A DNA stretch of 64,000 nt from Dinochytrium kinnereticum (taxonomy: Eukaryota; Chytridiomycota; Chytridiomycetes; Chytridiales; Chytridiaceae): NCBI GenBank assembly GCA_027604005.1, contig JADGJT010000005.1, positions 1 through 64,000 on the forward strand, read 5' to 3'. A model generated the notes under the pieces. The model worked only from the letters and a program-made list of their open reading frames with translations, made no database searches and was not told the DNA's origin. Shown here piece after piece: positions 46,371-57,699 of this stretch. Position 1 is the first letter of the stretch. Every line of letters starts with the position of its first letter. Both the position numbers and the translations under genes were made by a program.

Positions 46371-48019
46371 ATGGAAAAGGAACCTCAGCAACCCATGCGG
46401 CTGATCGTCGTTGACGCCAACGCCCTCATCAAGGGACTGGACTTGACGACACTCAACGCCGACTGCTACACCATCCCGGATGTCATTGCGGAGGTTAGGG
46501 ATAAGCAGTCACAGGAGGCCCTGTTGCGGAGAAAGGATCAGCTCAAGACCAGGATACCCAATGAGGAGGCATTCCAAAAGGGTAATTCTCTTGTTTGTTT
46601 GAGGAAAGGTGAATGAGGCAAGCTGATGCAATTGTGGGTTGCTTCTTGATGGGATCTCGCAGTCGTTGCGTTTTCGAAGAAGACGGGTGACTTTGCGACC
46701 TTGTCAGTCACAGATTTGAAGGTGCTGGCCTTGGCCTACATGCTTGAGAAGGAACAGAATGGGGTTGAACATGTTAGATTGGAGCCTTTAAAGGTAAGGA
46801 GCGCTTGACTGGATTGTGAGGAATATGGGTTGGCTAAACGGTTATGTTTTCTGTTCATGATCGAAGCCTATGCAAGGTGTAGTGAAACCTCAGAGGAAGC
46901 AGCCCTTGAAGGAAAAGGTGGAATCAGCTCCGATCGAGTCGCATAAGAAGCTGACTCCATTGAAGCCGGCTCAGGCGGAGAAGCAGGCTGGTCCAGGCGA
47001 ATCTTCGCTGGTGGAGAAACAAATTGCATCCATCAAGTTGTCAGAGGAGGAATCTGTTCCCGCCCAGTTCCCCCCTAAGGAGCAGAAGGACGATTCGGTG
47101 ATTAAGGCTCAGGATCCTGAGGACGAAGGCGCTGAGGAGGCCACTTTGATTGATGATGGTTTGAAAAATGAGATTGTAGAAATGCGGTTCTAATGGGGCT
47201 GGATTTAGATGGAGAAGCATCAGATGATAGCGAAGGAGAGTGGATCACGCCCGCGAACATTGCCAAACATAAGGCAAAGAATAACAACTCGACTAAGTTC
47301 ATCCCGGCGGATGACCCTTGCAAGGTTTTTGTGGGCTGCCTAACGTCTGATTTCGCTATGCAGGTAGGATCCCCCCAAAAAAGGGCTGCTTTTACCAAGT
47401 TAACCGAGTAATATACACAGAACGTCCTTTTGCAAATGAATCTGAAACTCGTTTCGAAAGAAGGAGAGATTATTCGGGAGACTAAGACTTGGGCTCTTAG
47501 ATGTCATGCTTGCTTCAAGTAGGTTGTCTGTTTCTTATTTATAACCTGGTGGGATTACTTATTTCGTTTAAACTCGTCTCTTAGAATCACCACAGACTTG
47601 TCGAAGCAGTTCTGCCCATCCTGCGGAAACAGCACCCTCATGAGGGCCTCAGTTTCCGTCGACTCCAACGGTAACATGGTCTGCTACCTGAAGAGAAACT
47701 TCCAATACAACATTCGTGGAACAAAGGTTTGGCTCGTAAATTCAACACACATACTTACTCTTTTGTCCTTCAGTACTCACTCCCAACACCTGAAGGTGGC
47801 AGAAAGGCCAACAATCTCATTATTAGGGAAGACCAGAAAGAGTACGAGAAGGCTGTGAAGACGCACAATCACCACATGAAGAAGACAGCATCGGACATGC
47901 AGTTTGACAGTGACTTTGAGGCCATCTTTAAGCAGAGCGCGGGGAGCAGGTCGACGCCAGGGATTCAGATTGGACACGGGAGAAGGAATCCGAACAACAC
48001 TCGAGGGAGGAGACGGTGA
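46371..48019 (+). CDS. NOB1: NOB1, 20S pre-rRNA D-site endonuclease
   Basis: Seven exons (46371-46581, 46663-46793, 46867-47158, 47209-47363, 47421-47518, 47585-47726, 47774-48019) give 424 aa. The PIN domain shows the acidic residues in LIVVDANALIKG, YTIPDVIAEVRDKQ and LSVTDLKVLALAYMLE. A Lys/Glu-rich linker follows, then GEWITPANIAKHK, and the zinc ribbon with CHACFK and FCPSCG. The final block RNFQYNIRGTKYSLPTPEGG is characteristic of NOB1. The enzyme cleaves 20S pre-rRNA at site D to make mature 18S rRNA in cytoplasmic pre-40S particles. The 50-nt intron 47159-47208 was placed by phase; it joins a GAT-G to AT-GGA and restores the acidic DDDGEASDDSEGEW run. The length is normal for the family. 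Confidence 0.93.
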
Positions 48020-48213
48020 TTTCTGACCAGAGTCATAATAAAGGGAGCAGTTGGTTGGGAATATTCCATCGTCGGCCTTTTCTTCATTTATTTCATTTGA
48101 ATGCCCATTCAACATCGTGTGCTACCAACAGTCACTTGTGACAAACCCATCATTCAAGACAATCCCCTTTGACTGTCCTCCTCTCCCAACCCCACAATAA
48201 CCGTCAGCCCGTC

Positions 48214-50641
48214 ATGTTCCATGTCGCTGCGCAGGCGATGCCCAGAAAGGCCCATCAGGGAGAGACCATTGACGAGAGGAGTCAGGAATGGTCCCCACCC
48301 CTGCAGAGACACCTGCACCCTAAGACCAACACGGTGGAGTTTGTGACGCTCAAAGTTAGGCTTCTTGCTGGAGACACCGAGAACGATTACAACGCAAAGT
48401 TCCCGCCTGGGAGACTGACGGCTGAGGATGTTTGTGCATGCGTGGCGGACAGGCAGGGTATCCCGCTTGAGGCGAGGAATATGTTTGCTTTGTGGATTGT
48501 TGGGAGAGATATCGGTATGTTTGGTGGGTGTTCCTTTCTGGCAGGGTGACTGACGGTCCACTTTTTCTACAGAGATTCAAGTCAGACCAAAGGCAAACCT
48601 ATTTCAATTAGTTTTGAATTGGAATAAGATGTGAGTATTTATTTTGTCTTTTGTCTTTCGTCCTGGCTTAAGATTCATGTCTGGTTGTTGGTTGTCCTTG
48701 CAGAGTGGTCAAGTACACGCACTTTCCTCAAGCGTTAGATCCAGCACATCTTGTGAATCGCCATTGGTTTATTTACAGGCGAGAAGCGACTGTCAGCAAG
48801 GAAGATGAATTGAGATTTAACGGAGAAGAAGGAATCGTGAATCTGCTTTACGGAGAGGTATACCTTCCTACCCAAAGGCGTTTTAACCAACCTGCTCTTG
48901 CCTAAATGCATCAAGGCCAAAAGAAATGTTTTATCGGGAAGATACATTTGTACTCCAGAAGATGCAGCCATTCTGGGTGCACTTCAGATTCAAATCAATC
49001 TAGGAAACTTTGACCCTCTTCGAAGGCCTCCAGGTTACATAGCGTCAGTGTTATTCGTATTAAACGTATAATTACTAAAAGTATACAGTAAAAACCCTCG
49101 ATTCCTGGAAAATATTATCCCTGCAAGAATGATCCACCTCAAAAAACCATTAGAATGGGAGAAAATCATATCCGATCAGCACACTCGCCTAAAGGGAACC
49201 AATGTTGCTACAGCACGGATAGCGTATGTCCTTATTTCTGATATGTAGGATCCCATTTGATCACCCCTTTCTTATACAGGTACTTAAATATGGTGAGGCA
49301 GTGGAGATGCTATGGGTGCTCTTTTTTCCCCGTGTGTCATGATCCTCCGCCTGCTGGATTTTTTGAGTTTCGGATTCAAAAATGGATTGCAGGTGTTGGG
49401 CCAGAAGGCATAGTGGTGTTTGAAAAGTCAGAGAAGGTAAAGAGTGTAATTCATGTCTAGTTTCAATAACGACAGAATGATAGAGCAAATACCACTTTAT
49501 CGAGGATTGGCCAAATTTGAAATGGATTCATTCGGATGATACCGTCATTCTTTACGATGCTAATACGGATGGAGGGCGGAGCAAGCACTTTAGATTAATC
49601 AGTCCTCAATCCCCATTGATTCACAATCTTGCGGCCACGTTTGCTCATCTCAACCGAAAGGGGAAGTTTAAAAAGATCGGCCAAAACGCCAGCGCACTTG
49701 CTCGCTTCATATCGTCACACCCACCGGCTGAGGGGCTCAAGAACCTTCAGATGCGCAAGGACAGCCAAGAGTTACTTGGAAAGGTACCTGAGGAGGATGG
49801 GTTTGAGGAAAGCAAGAGGAACTCGGACAAGGTAGAGGAGATCGGTCCGAAGGGATCCTCGGAGACCATCATTGAAGAAAAAGAGCCGATGGAGCAGGCT
49901 GACACGAGCGCAATTCTCATATCCTTCAAACCCGACTTACAGAAGGAGGAATCACTTGTTATCGTTCAGCCGGACATACCGGAAGATGCTCATCCAAATG
50001 AGGTTCCCTCTGCCGCTCAAGAGCCAGGAAGTAAACGTGTCTCTACCACTATTGTGTCTGCTGGCCTTCAAGACCAACAACCTCCCACAATCTCGAGAGC
50101 CGTCAGCAGGGCTGATGAGGCGCTGGCAAATGCAATGGAGCAAGCTGTGAACGCGGCTGCGATGGACGCCCTCACACCGGCGTCGGTTCGAAAAAATCAA
50201 CCAAAGACGCTTTCAAGCTTCCAAAAGCGCCCGTCCAACACGTCGTTCATGCTTAAATCTCCTCTTGTCGAAGAAAGTGGCGACGTTTCGGCACATCCAG
50301 AACCGCAAGTGCTCGATGGCGTTGTTCCCGCTCAACAACATAACCCGAGAAGGAGGTCTCAGTCGAATGTGCTGATCTCCACCAGGTCAAGGGATGCATC
50401 TGTGTCAGCACCGCGCGGAGCTTTAGGGAACCACCCTGGAGTGCTAATGGAGATCGCCTCCGCTTCGACAATGCCAATGGAGGGGGTTAAAGAGGTGGCC
50501 GAGGGAGCAAGGGGGGAAAATGAGAAGCAGTCGAACAGTGACCTTCTGCGAGCGCTTGAGGAGGAGCTCTCGAAATTGAAGGGGATGCTTGATGAGAAGC
50601 CGCTTGTCACATCTGCAGAAGCTGGAGCCGGCGGGGAATGA
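48214..50641 (+). CDS. FERM-domain protein (FRMD8/KRIT1-like arrangement)
   Basis: Exons 48214-48514, 48573-48630, 48704-48857, 48916-49043, 49089-49223, 49280-49436 and 49484-50641 give 696 aa. Lobe F1 is ubiquitin-like (EFVTLKVRLLAGD, GIPLEARNMFALWIVGRDIE, IQVRPKANLF). F2 has the helical KKPLEWEKIISDQH and ARIAYLNMVRQWRCYGCSFF. F3 is PH/PTB-like (KWIAGVGPEGIVVFEK, DWPNLKWIHSDDTVILYD). The order and the YGCSFFPV block resemble FRMD8 and KRIT1 FERM modules. The remaining ~320 residues are disordered and end in an acidic coiled coil (DLLRALEEELSKLKGMLDEK). Such proteins link membranes to the cytoskeleton or to small GTPases in animals; the role in a fungus is unknown. FERM domains are scarce in Dikarya, so this also points to an early-diverging lineage. 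Confidence 0.8.
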
Positions 50642-51102
50642 AACAGAAATGCCAACCCTGTCGCTTACCATGCGCGGTGCATCGCGGGCAGAAGTCGCGT
50701 GTTGCTGGTGGTGGCGATGGGTCGCGCGTGCTGAGGCGTGCTGAGTTGACGTTTCCCGCCAGCTGAATAAAGCGCGTCGTGTGAGAGGCGGAAGGATGTT
50801 TTCTACTTCTTTTAAGTCTTAGGGGAATTGCAATTGCCCTTGGATCGGATTGAAACCGTGGCCCCCTTCCAAGTCACACCGTGCAGGGCCAAAAATCAAA
50901 AAATCAAAACTGACCAGAGGACGGCCTGCACCCAAACTCTTGATCGCTGCAGGCATCCACCCACCACTGTGCGTTCTCTGCACAAGATATCCAACGGAGA
51001 GTTGCGGAGGATACTGCCTGTTGGTGCACCACTCATAGATCAATCGACTCTCAGGACGGAAGCGGTGGTGGGTGTGCTGTGGGCGGTTTCCGGATGGAAC
51101 TA
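50642..51102. other. Intergenic region between FERM and Skt5-like genes
   Basis: A spacer between two genes on the same strand, holding the 3' flank of the FERM gene and the promoter of the Skt5-like gene. A short palindrome GGGGAATTGCAATTGCCCTT lies at 50822-50841. No gene seen. Confidence 0.5.
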
Positions 51103-54100
51103 ATGGTATCGAACTCCCCACGCAGACAAAAGATGAGCGGCCAGAACACTGTTGCGAGCGATGCGCTGGCGGATAGCATTCAGGGAATCAATCTTAATGG
51201 AGGCGAAAACTCTCGACCGCAGAGTAAAGTGCTTCCGTTTTTGCCTGAGGGCCTTTCGATCCCTCAGACAGATGCACAGCCTGTTGACGATCGGGGGGAA
51301 TCGCCCCAGTCTATCCGCCCACCAAAAAACTTGCCGACCGTCCCTGGGATTACGGTGCCTGGAAATGGTGGTAGGAGGAGGCCATGTGCGTTATCCTCTA
51401 ATTCTTGTCTTTCCTCGCACCTTTCGTTTTAGCTCCAAGCAACAGCGTCTCCCCGACCCATTCCTCCAACAACCCAAATCCTAACGGTTCAAATCCATCC
51501 CCACTTCACCGATCACCAACCACACACAATGATGGGCCCCGACAAGGAGATGTGTCAGCTCCGCCGCCTCCAACTGGTATGATGGGACCACCACCTCCTG
51601 GCTATTTTGGAAACCAGCCGTACCCGCCACCGCCGTTTGGTCGCCCGGGAATGCCGCCTCCTGGGCCGTGGATGGGCCCTCCCCCGAATACACTGGGGAG
51701 GCCACCCATGATGGGGGCTCCACCTCCTCCGGGAATGATGAGACCTCCTATGGGCCAAATTGGACCGCCGCCACCTCATCATGGGATGCATGGAGGTCCT
51801 CCCACACTCATGCGACCCCCACCTCCCATGATGGGATTTCCTTCTCTTGCTAGACAGCCCAGTGGACCACCTGGTCGACCTGGACCGCCTCCGCCTGGAA
51901 TGATGCCTCCTCCTCCAATGGGTCTCAACGGGATGCCTCCTCCTCCTCCTGGAGGACGACCCATGCCGCCGCCGGCTGACGGAATGCCGCCAATGATGAT
52001 GGGAGCACCTATGGGCTTCCCGCCGCCACCGTGGATCGCCTTCCCCCGCCCTCCCCCAAACTTTAAAGCACCAGGAGGCTTTGCACCCCCTCCAACGATT
52101 CCAAGAAGCTCCGCCAGCTCAGTGAAATCGTCGGCTGAAGACGATGAGACTAGGAGCAACCACGAGAGTGAGGTTGGGTCAGAAGCGGGCGGCCCTTCGG
52201 ACTCCAACAAGCTCTCGTCCATGAACTCCCCTGATCTGGACAGAACTTCGAGCTCATCTCGCCTTAGCGCTCTTGGAGATGCCTCAAAGTTTAGAAGGCC
52301 CTCCAACGATGCCTTCAACTCGGACGGCAATTCTGCTCACGGTGGAGACTCGCCTACGGGAACTCGGCCTGGATCGCCTGGATCAAATGCTGGAAGTTCC
52401 TCTGACAGGAATAGTGTTGGATCGTCAGCTAGTGTCTTTGGACCTGGAGGACCTCCACCACCTCCCATGATGTTGATGGGTCCTCCCGGAGCTCCTCCTA
52501 TGATGATGGGTCCTCCTCCTAATGGCATGATGATGGGTCCACCTCCTCCTATGGGCTTTGGCACTCTTGGGCCCCCTCCCCCTGGATTTGGTGGTATGCA
52601 TAACGGTCCTCCGCCCCCAGGGGTTATGGGGCCCGGACCATACGGTTTCCCCACTCAAGGCCGACCTCCCTACCCCCCAGGAGGTCCGATGCGACCCGGC
52701 GGCCCTCCTCCTCAGCACACTCCGACACCGCCACCTTCTAATCCAGCCTCTGCCGACTCTGATACTGCGTCTGTTCGGTCGGTCAGCACGAGCAATGTCA
52801 CGCCGTCTTTGCAGGCTGCCATGCATTCGTATGGGGAGTCTTTAGAGATGTACCGCCAGAATGCAAAGAGGAGCAATGACCAGCAGGTTCAGCTTGATTT
52901 TGCAAAGTTTTTGATAACGGCGGCAGAAGGTACTAAGAGAAAGACTTTGGGTTTTGCTTTTAAATGAAATCTCACTCATGTAACTGCGTTCCTTTCCTTT
53001 CTTCTTTTCCTTCGTTTTATTTTTTAGGTGCTATGGAGTCTGATCCTGACCAGAGAAAAGCCAAGCGAAACCAAGACATGCTTTATGCCGAGTCACTGAA
53101 GTGGGTGAAGAAACTCGCAACTAGCGGTTCCGGCCGCGCGTCCTATCCCGAGGCCATGTTCTTCCTCGCAGAATGCTACGGTAATGGGTCCCTCGGACTG
53201 ACAGTCGACCATGACCGTGCCTTCAACCTCTACGTTCAAGCCTCCAAGCAAAGCCACCCCGCTTCGACTTACCGTGCCGCTGTCTGCTATGAAGTTGGAG
53301 CTGGGACTAGGAGAGACCCGGCGCGAGCTGTTCAATTTTATAGGAAGGCTGCGGCGCTTGGAGATACTGCTGCCATGTATAAGCTTGGAATGATCTTGTT
53401 GAACGGGTTGTTGAGTCAGCAGAAAAACCCGAGGGAGGGTGTTACGTGGTTGAAGCGAGCTGCCAGTCAAGCGGATGAGACCACCCCTCACGCTTTGCAT
53501 GAGCTCGCGGTATTGTATGAGGGGAAAGGCGCTGATACTGCTGGCAGTATAATTCCGGTACGTCCGATGCTTGATTCTGAATTCTGTGTTTTCTACGTTC
53601 TTTATCTTTTTATCTTCGGTTCTAATGTCATCACGTCTTTTGCCTTCACATACCCAGGATCCCGCCTACTCTCACGACCTCTTCCTCCGAGCCGCGCAAC
53701 TTGGCTATGCTCCCTCTCAGTACCGTCTCGGTCTCTGCCACGAATACGGCCTTCTTGACCTCCCTATTGACCCAAGGAGATCCATTGCCTGGTATACCCG
53801 GGCGGCCGAGCAGGGTGACCCGGAGGCTGAGCTAGCTCTTTCTGGATGGTACCTGACAGGAGCCGAAGGCGTTTTGAAGCAGAGTGATACAGAGGCTTAC
53901 CTTTGGGCTAGAAAGGCTGCTGATAAGGGATTGGCGAAGGCTGAGTATGCCGTTGGTTATTACAGGTGAGCATTTTTTCTTGGAGGTTAAACTTGTGATC
54001 CCGAGTGCTTTCTCTGGGGAGCATGAACTCGTGTTAACTATTTTATACAGTGAGCACGGTGTTGGTGTTCGCGCAGATATTGAGGAGGCTCGTAAGTGGT

Positions 54101-54249
54101 ATCTCCGCGCGGCTGCCCAGGGTAACAAAAGAGCTGTTCAGAGATTGAAGGAGTTGAAGGGGTATGCCAGCGGAGGCGGTGACCGTTCGCGGAAGGGTGA
54201 CTGGAGGAAGGACACTGATGCCAAGAATGGCGACTGTTCCGTCATGTGA
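51103..54249 (+). CDS. SKT5: Skt5/Chs4-like chitin synthase activator: Sel1 repeats, Pro/Met/Gly-rich N-terminus, CaaX box
   Basis: Exons 51103-51385, 51433-52929, 53028-53557, 53658-53965 and 54051-54249 give 938 aa. Residues ~95-530 are dominated by Pro, Gly and Met (PPPPTGMMGPPPPGYFG, MMMGPPPNGMMMGPPPP). From about residue 570 a run of Sel1-type TPR-like repeats begins (EAMFFLAECYGNG, DPARAVQFYRKAAALGDTAA, RSIAWYTRAAEQGDPEAELA, EEARKWYLRAAAQGNKRAVQ). The C-terminus is CSVM, a CaaX farnesylation box as in yeast Chs4/Skt5, which brings chitin synthase III activity to the membrane. The order (disordered N-terminus, DQRKAKRNQDMLYAESLKWV, Sel1 repeats, CaaX) supports this group. A second in-frame ATG at 51133 is an equally good start. 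The Pro-Gly-Met region is much longer than in yeast. Confidence 0.85.
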
Positions 54250-55264
54250 TAATTGCTTGTCCTTTATTGATGTTCCTTTTTGGTTTTCCCTTTTCCTTTG
54301 TCTCTTTGTTTTTCCTTTGTTGTTGTTTTTTGCTGTTATTGCTGGAGTTTGTTGTTTGTTTGTTGTTGTTTTTTTTGTTTTTTGTTTTTTTTTTGCTCGT
54401 TTTCTTTTACATTTGATCTTTTCTATTGATGCCCTTTTTTTTTAAAAAAAACCCCTTTTAACGGCCTGCCTTATGCTCTGTTCTTGTTCTTTGGTACCTT
54501 TTTAGTTAATTTCCCCGTTATTAACGTCGCGCATCTTGGCATGCTGTGCTTTTTATCTACTGTGTTTATTCCACATTTTTGATTCTTCCTTATCTTTGTC
54601 TCTTCTTCTTCATTGATTTTGTTGTTGTCAACTCGGCACCTCCTTGTCCTTGAACCGTCCTTCCTTTCATTTGTGGCTGACATTTGCATGCCTCTTCCCC
54701 ATCACCCACTCTTCTTCTCGCTCAGACGCGATCTGCTGTTTCCTTTCACTTTTGTTTTAGAATGTATCCCAGCTTACGATGCTTATGATGCTCATTGGCC
54801 GTTTCTTAATTCAACCCTGGTGCTCACGACACAAATAACAAAAGCTTGAAAAAAATAGATGAGAAAAAATATTTAAAAAAAAAAAAAAAAAAAGAAGGGG
54901 GAAACCAAAGATGAACTTTTGGAGGGATATGATCCGTATTCTGTTGGAAGCCACGAAACCTCCATTAGGTGTGTGACTTTAATAGCTTCTTTTGCTCTCT
55001 CTTTTCCGAAGGTACTCCCATTCAGAAAATACTGACCTCAAATGTTTCTCTCAATAATGTTACCTCGGTTGAACATATTCAGCAAGAAGCAAAAAAGATA
55101 AGAGAAAACCCGCAATGTGAGGCAAGTTAAATGTATTTTTTGCATGAAACAATGCAAACCAGACCGCAACAACAGAACAAAGACAAGAGAAAATAAAGAG
55201 GAAAAAAAAAAAAAAAAAAGGTAAAAAGATGAGAAGGCAGACAGTGGGTGTGTTAGAGAACACT
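54250..55264. other. Intergenic region between convergent genes, strand-asymmetric
   Basis: About 1 kb with the 3' flanks of the Skt5-like gene and ARB1. The + strand is T-rich up to about 54780 (TTTG-type runs at 54280-54400) and A-rich from about 54840 (A-runs near 54872-54892 and 55203-55219). No gene seen. Confidence 0.55.
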
Positions 55265-57328
55265 CTAGAACTTCATGTTCTTGGTAACTTCTTTACGGAG
55301 AGTCTCCTTGTATTCCGTGATGGATCCCTCCCAAAGGGAAACCTCACCAGCCTCGCAGACGAAAATTTTCTAAAGGGAAGAAAAAAGAGCGTTAAAAATG
55401 CTAATCAGTATCCAAAGCTGAATAATGATACAACAAACAGGAAAAGAAAATACAAACCTCTGCCACTTGAGAGATGAGCCTGAAATCGTGGGAAACGAGC
55501 ACCACACCACCCTCAAACTCGTTAATAGCCTCTGCCAATGAATCAATAGTCTCAATGTCAAGCGCGTTGGTGGGCTCGTCAAAGAGAATGATGTTGGGGG
55601 CAGAGAGCGAGAGCTGGCAGAAGACGACTCGGGCCCTCTGACCGTCGGAAAGCTGGCCCATGGGGCAAAGCTGCGAGTTACCCGTCAGACCGAACCTTCC
55701 AACATTCTGCCTCCAGTGCGAGATGTCCTGAGGTTCCTCAGGGAAAATCTTGCGGAGGTAGTCAATCGCGGTCATGGAAAGGTCAAGCTGATCGGCCGAG
55801 TGCTGGGAGTAGTTAGCGAGCTTAAGATGCGAGTGCCTCGAGACGGTTCCGCGGGTGGGGCTGAGCTGACCAAGCATGAGCTTCAAGAGGGTTGACTTTC
55901 CGGCACCGTTAGGACCGACAAGGGCAATACGGGAGTCAGTGTCGACACCAAACTCAAGCTTCTGGTAGATCGGGTCCTTCTTCATATCACCAGAATAAGC
56001 AAAGTCCATCTCCTGGAAGGAAAGAACGGGGGGAGGGAGCTTGCCGGCGCACTTAAAGAAGAACTTGAAATCCCTCTTTCTTTCAACAGGCTCGATAAGG
56101 CCAGCCTCCTCCATCTTGTCAAGGATCTTCTGACGTGACTTTGCCTGCTTAACCAGGTTGGCATAGGTACCGCAAGAAGCAATGAATTGCTTCATATGGG
56201 CAATTTCGACTTGCTGCTTCTCGTAAGCCTTCATCTGGTTGACTTCCAACTCGGCCTTCGTCTTGACGTAGGTTTCAAAGTTACCGCTGTAGTAAGCAAG
56301 CTTCTTCTTGGGGGTGAATTCGATGATGTTCGTGCAGACGTTGTTGAGGAAATCAGTGGAGTGCGAAATGCAAACGAGAATACGGTTGTACTGCTTGAGG
56401 TACTCTTCCAGCCACACACAGGCGGCAAGATCAAGATGGTTCGTAGGCTGGTCGAGCAACAAAAGGGTGGGCTTGACGAAAAGCGCCCTCGCAAGGGACA
56501 CACGCATACGCCAACCACCAGACAGATCCTTGGTCTTGTACTGCATGCGAGCGGCCGAGAAACCAAGACCGTGGAGGATGGAGGCGGCACGTACTTCGAA
56601 AGTGGCGGCATCCAACGAATCAATCCTCTCGTAGATATCATCGAGGAGAGAGCTTTCGGGATCCTCAACCATGACTTGCTCCATGCGCTCCTCAAGGGCC
56701 TAATCAAGAATGAAAAAAGGATAAGCACAAAAAAAGGGGGGCTATACAAACAGACCTTAAGCTCCTTCTCGGCGTGCTCAATGACGGCCTTCAATGCAGT
56801 CATTTCAGTGGGGGGGAATTCCTCGTTCAGGAGGTAGATGTCAATGTGCTCAGGAATAGGAACCTCCCTGGCAGCAAGGGATTTGAGGAAGGTGGACTTT
56901 CCACATCCGTTTTCACCAATGAGACCATAACGACGGCCAAAGTTGAACTCGAGGGTAGTTTCGGTAAGCAGGATCTGCGAAAAGTACATCAAAGAGTACT
57001 GTTCGATTTTGATCTACATAGCCCGAGATAAAAAAAAAAAAGCGATGCCGCAGTTAGCGATACCATGCAAGCAAGCCAAGATGCCTAGAAAGATAAAGCT
57101 TACATCTCTTGAATCCCTCTGCGAAGTGAGCACACCTGCGGCGGAACGGTTGGGGTCGATGTTGAGCTGCGAGAGGTGCTCAGCCTCGGCCTCAACCTTG
57201 GCCTCGGCAGCAGCGGCGGCGGCAGCGGCCTTGTCCTTCCTGGACACCCTTGGGGCCTTCTCCTTCTTCTCCTTGGGCTCCTTTGGCTCCTTTGGCTCCT
57301 TTGGCTTGACTTCCTTCTTTGGGGGCAT
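55265..57328 (-). CDS. ARB1: ABC-F ATPase ARB1/ABCF2-like (ribosome biogenesis)
   Basis: Exons 57104-57328, 56756-57013, 55458-56699 and 55265-55369 give 609 aa, the usual ARB1 length. The basic N-terminus (KKEVKPKEPKEPKEPKEKKE) and Ala run are followed by two ABC domains. NBD1 has Walker A GENGCGKST, signature LSGGWRMRV and Walker B LLLLDQPTNHLDL. NBD2 has Walker A GPNGAGKST, signature LSDGQRARVVFCQLSL and Walker B IILFDEPTNALDIET, then VLVSHDFRLISQVAE. There are no membrane segments. ARB1 shuttles between nucleus and cytoplasm and is needed for 40S and 60S maturation in yeast. The catalytic Glu of NBD1 is replaced by Gln (codon at 56448-56450), and NBD2 has NALD in place of the usual NHLD. 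The start MPPKKEV lies 63 bp from an assembly gap, so promoter sequence may be missing. Confidence 0.92.
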
Positions 57329-57699
57329 GGTGAGAGAGTATGGGATGGTGTGTGTGTGAGGGTGTTTGGGGGGGGGGGAATCTGACGATTTNNNNNNNNN
57401 NNNNNNNNNNNNNNNNNNNNNNCAACCAAACCAAAAAACACACGGAAAAACTAAAACTCAAACTAACTCATTACAATAAATCACATAAAAGACAAGAAAT
57501 CCCTATATGTACTATTATTTTATTTATTATAGTTCCCTAGGCTCAAATGCAGGCTTGCCCCTTCTTTATTTTTATTTAATTATTTAATTATTTTATTATT
57601 TTATTATTTATTTATTTAATTTATTTATTTCCATATGTCCAAAAAGTACAGCAGAGCAGACAGTGATCTGCGTGAAATAATTAATTCCTAAAGTGCTGC
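57329..57699. other. Intergenic region with assembly gap
   Basis: This is the promoter side of ARB1 and the 3' side of the large low-complexity gene. It contains a G-run near 57369-57378, the N gap, and a long AT-only tract of TTTA/TTAA units at about 57567-57630. Confidence 0.6.
57392..57422. other. Assembly gap (31 N)
   Basis: Thirty-one consecutive N lie next to a G-run on the left. Sequence on the two sides may be joined by estimate only. Confidence 0.98.

Noticed and set aside
47159..47193. NOB1 exon reading straight on to a TAA at 47193
   Set aside because: It would truncate NOB1 before its WITP block and zinc ribbon. A 50-nt GT..AG intron from 47159 restores the frame and the acidic run.
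51779..52330. 183-codon Gly-rich open frame antisense to the Skt5-like gene
   Set aside because: It is the complement of Pro-rich codons; no independent signal.
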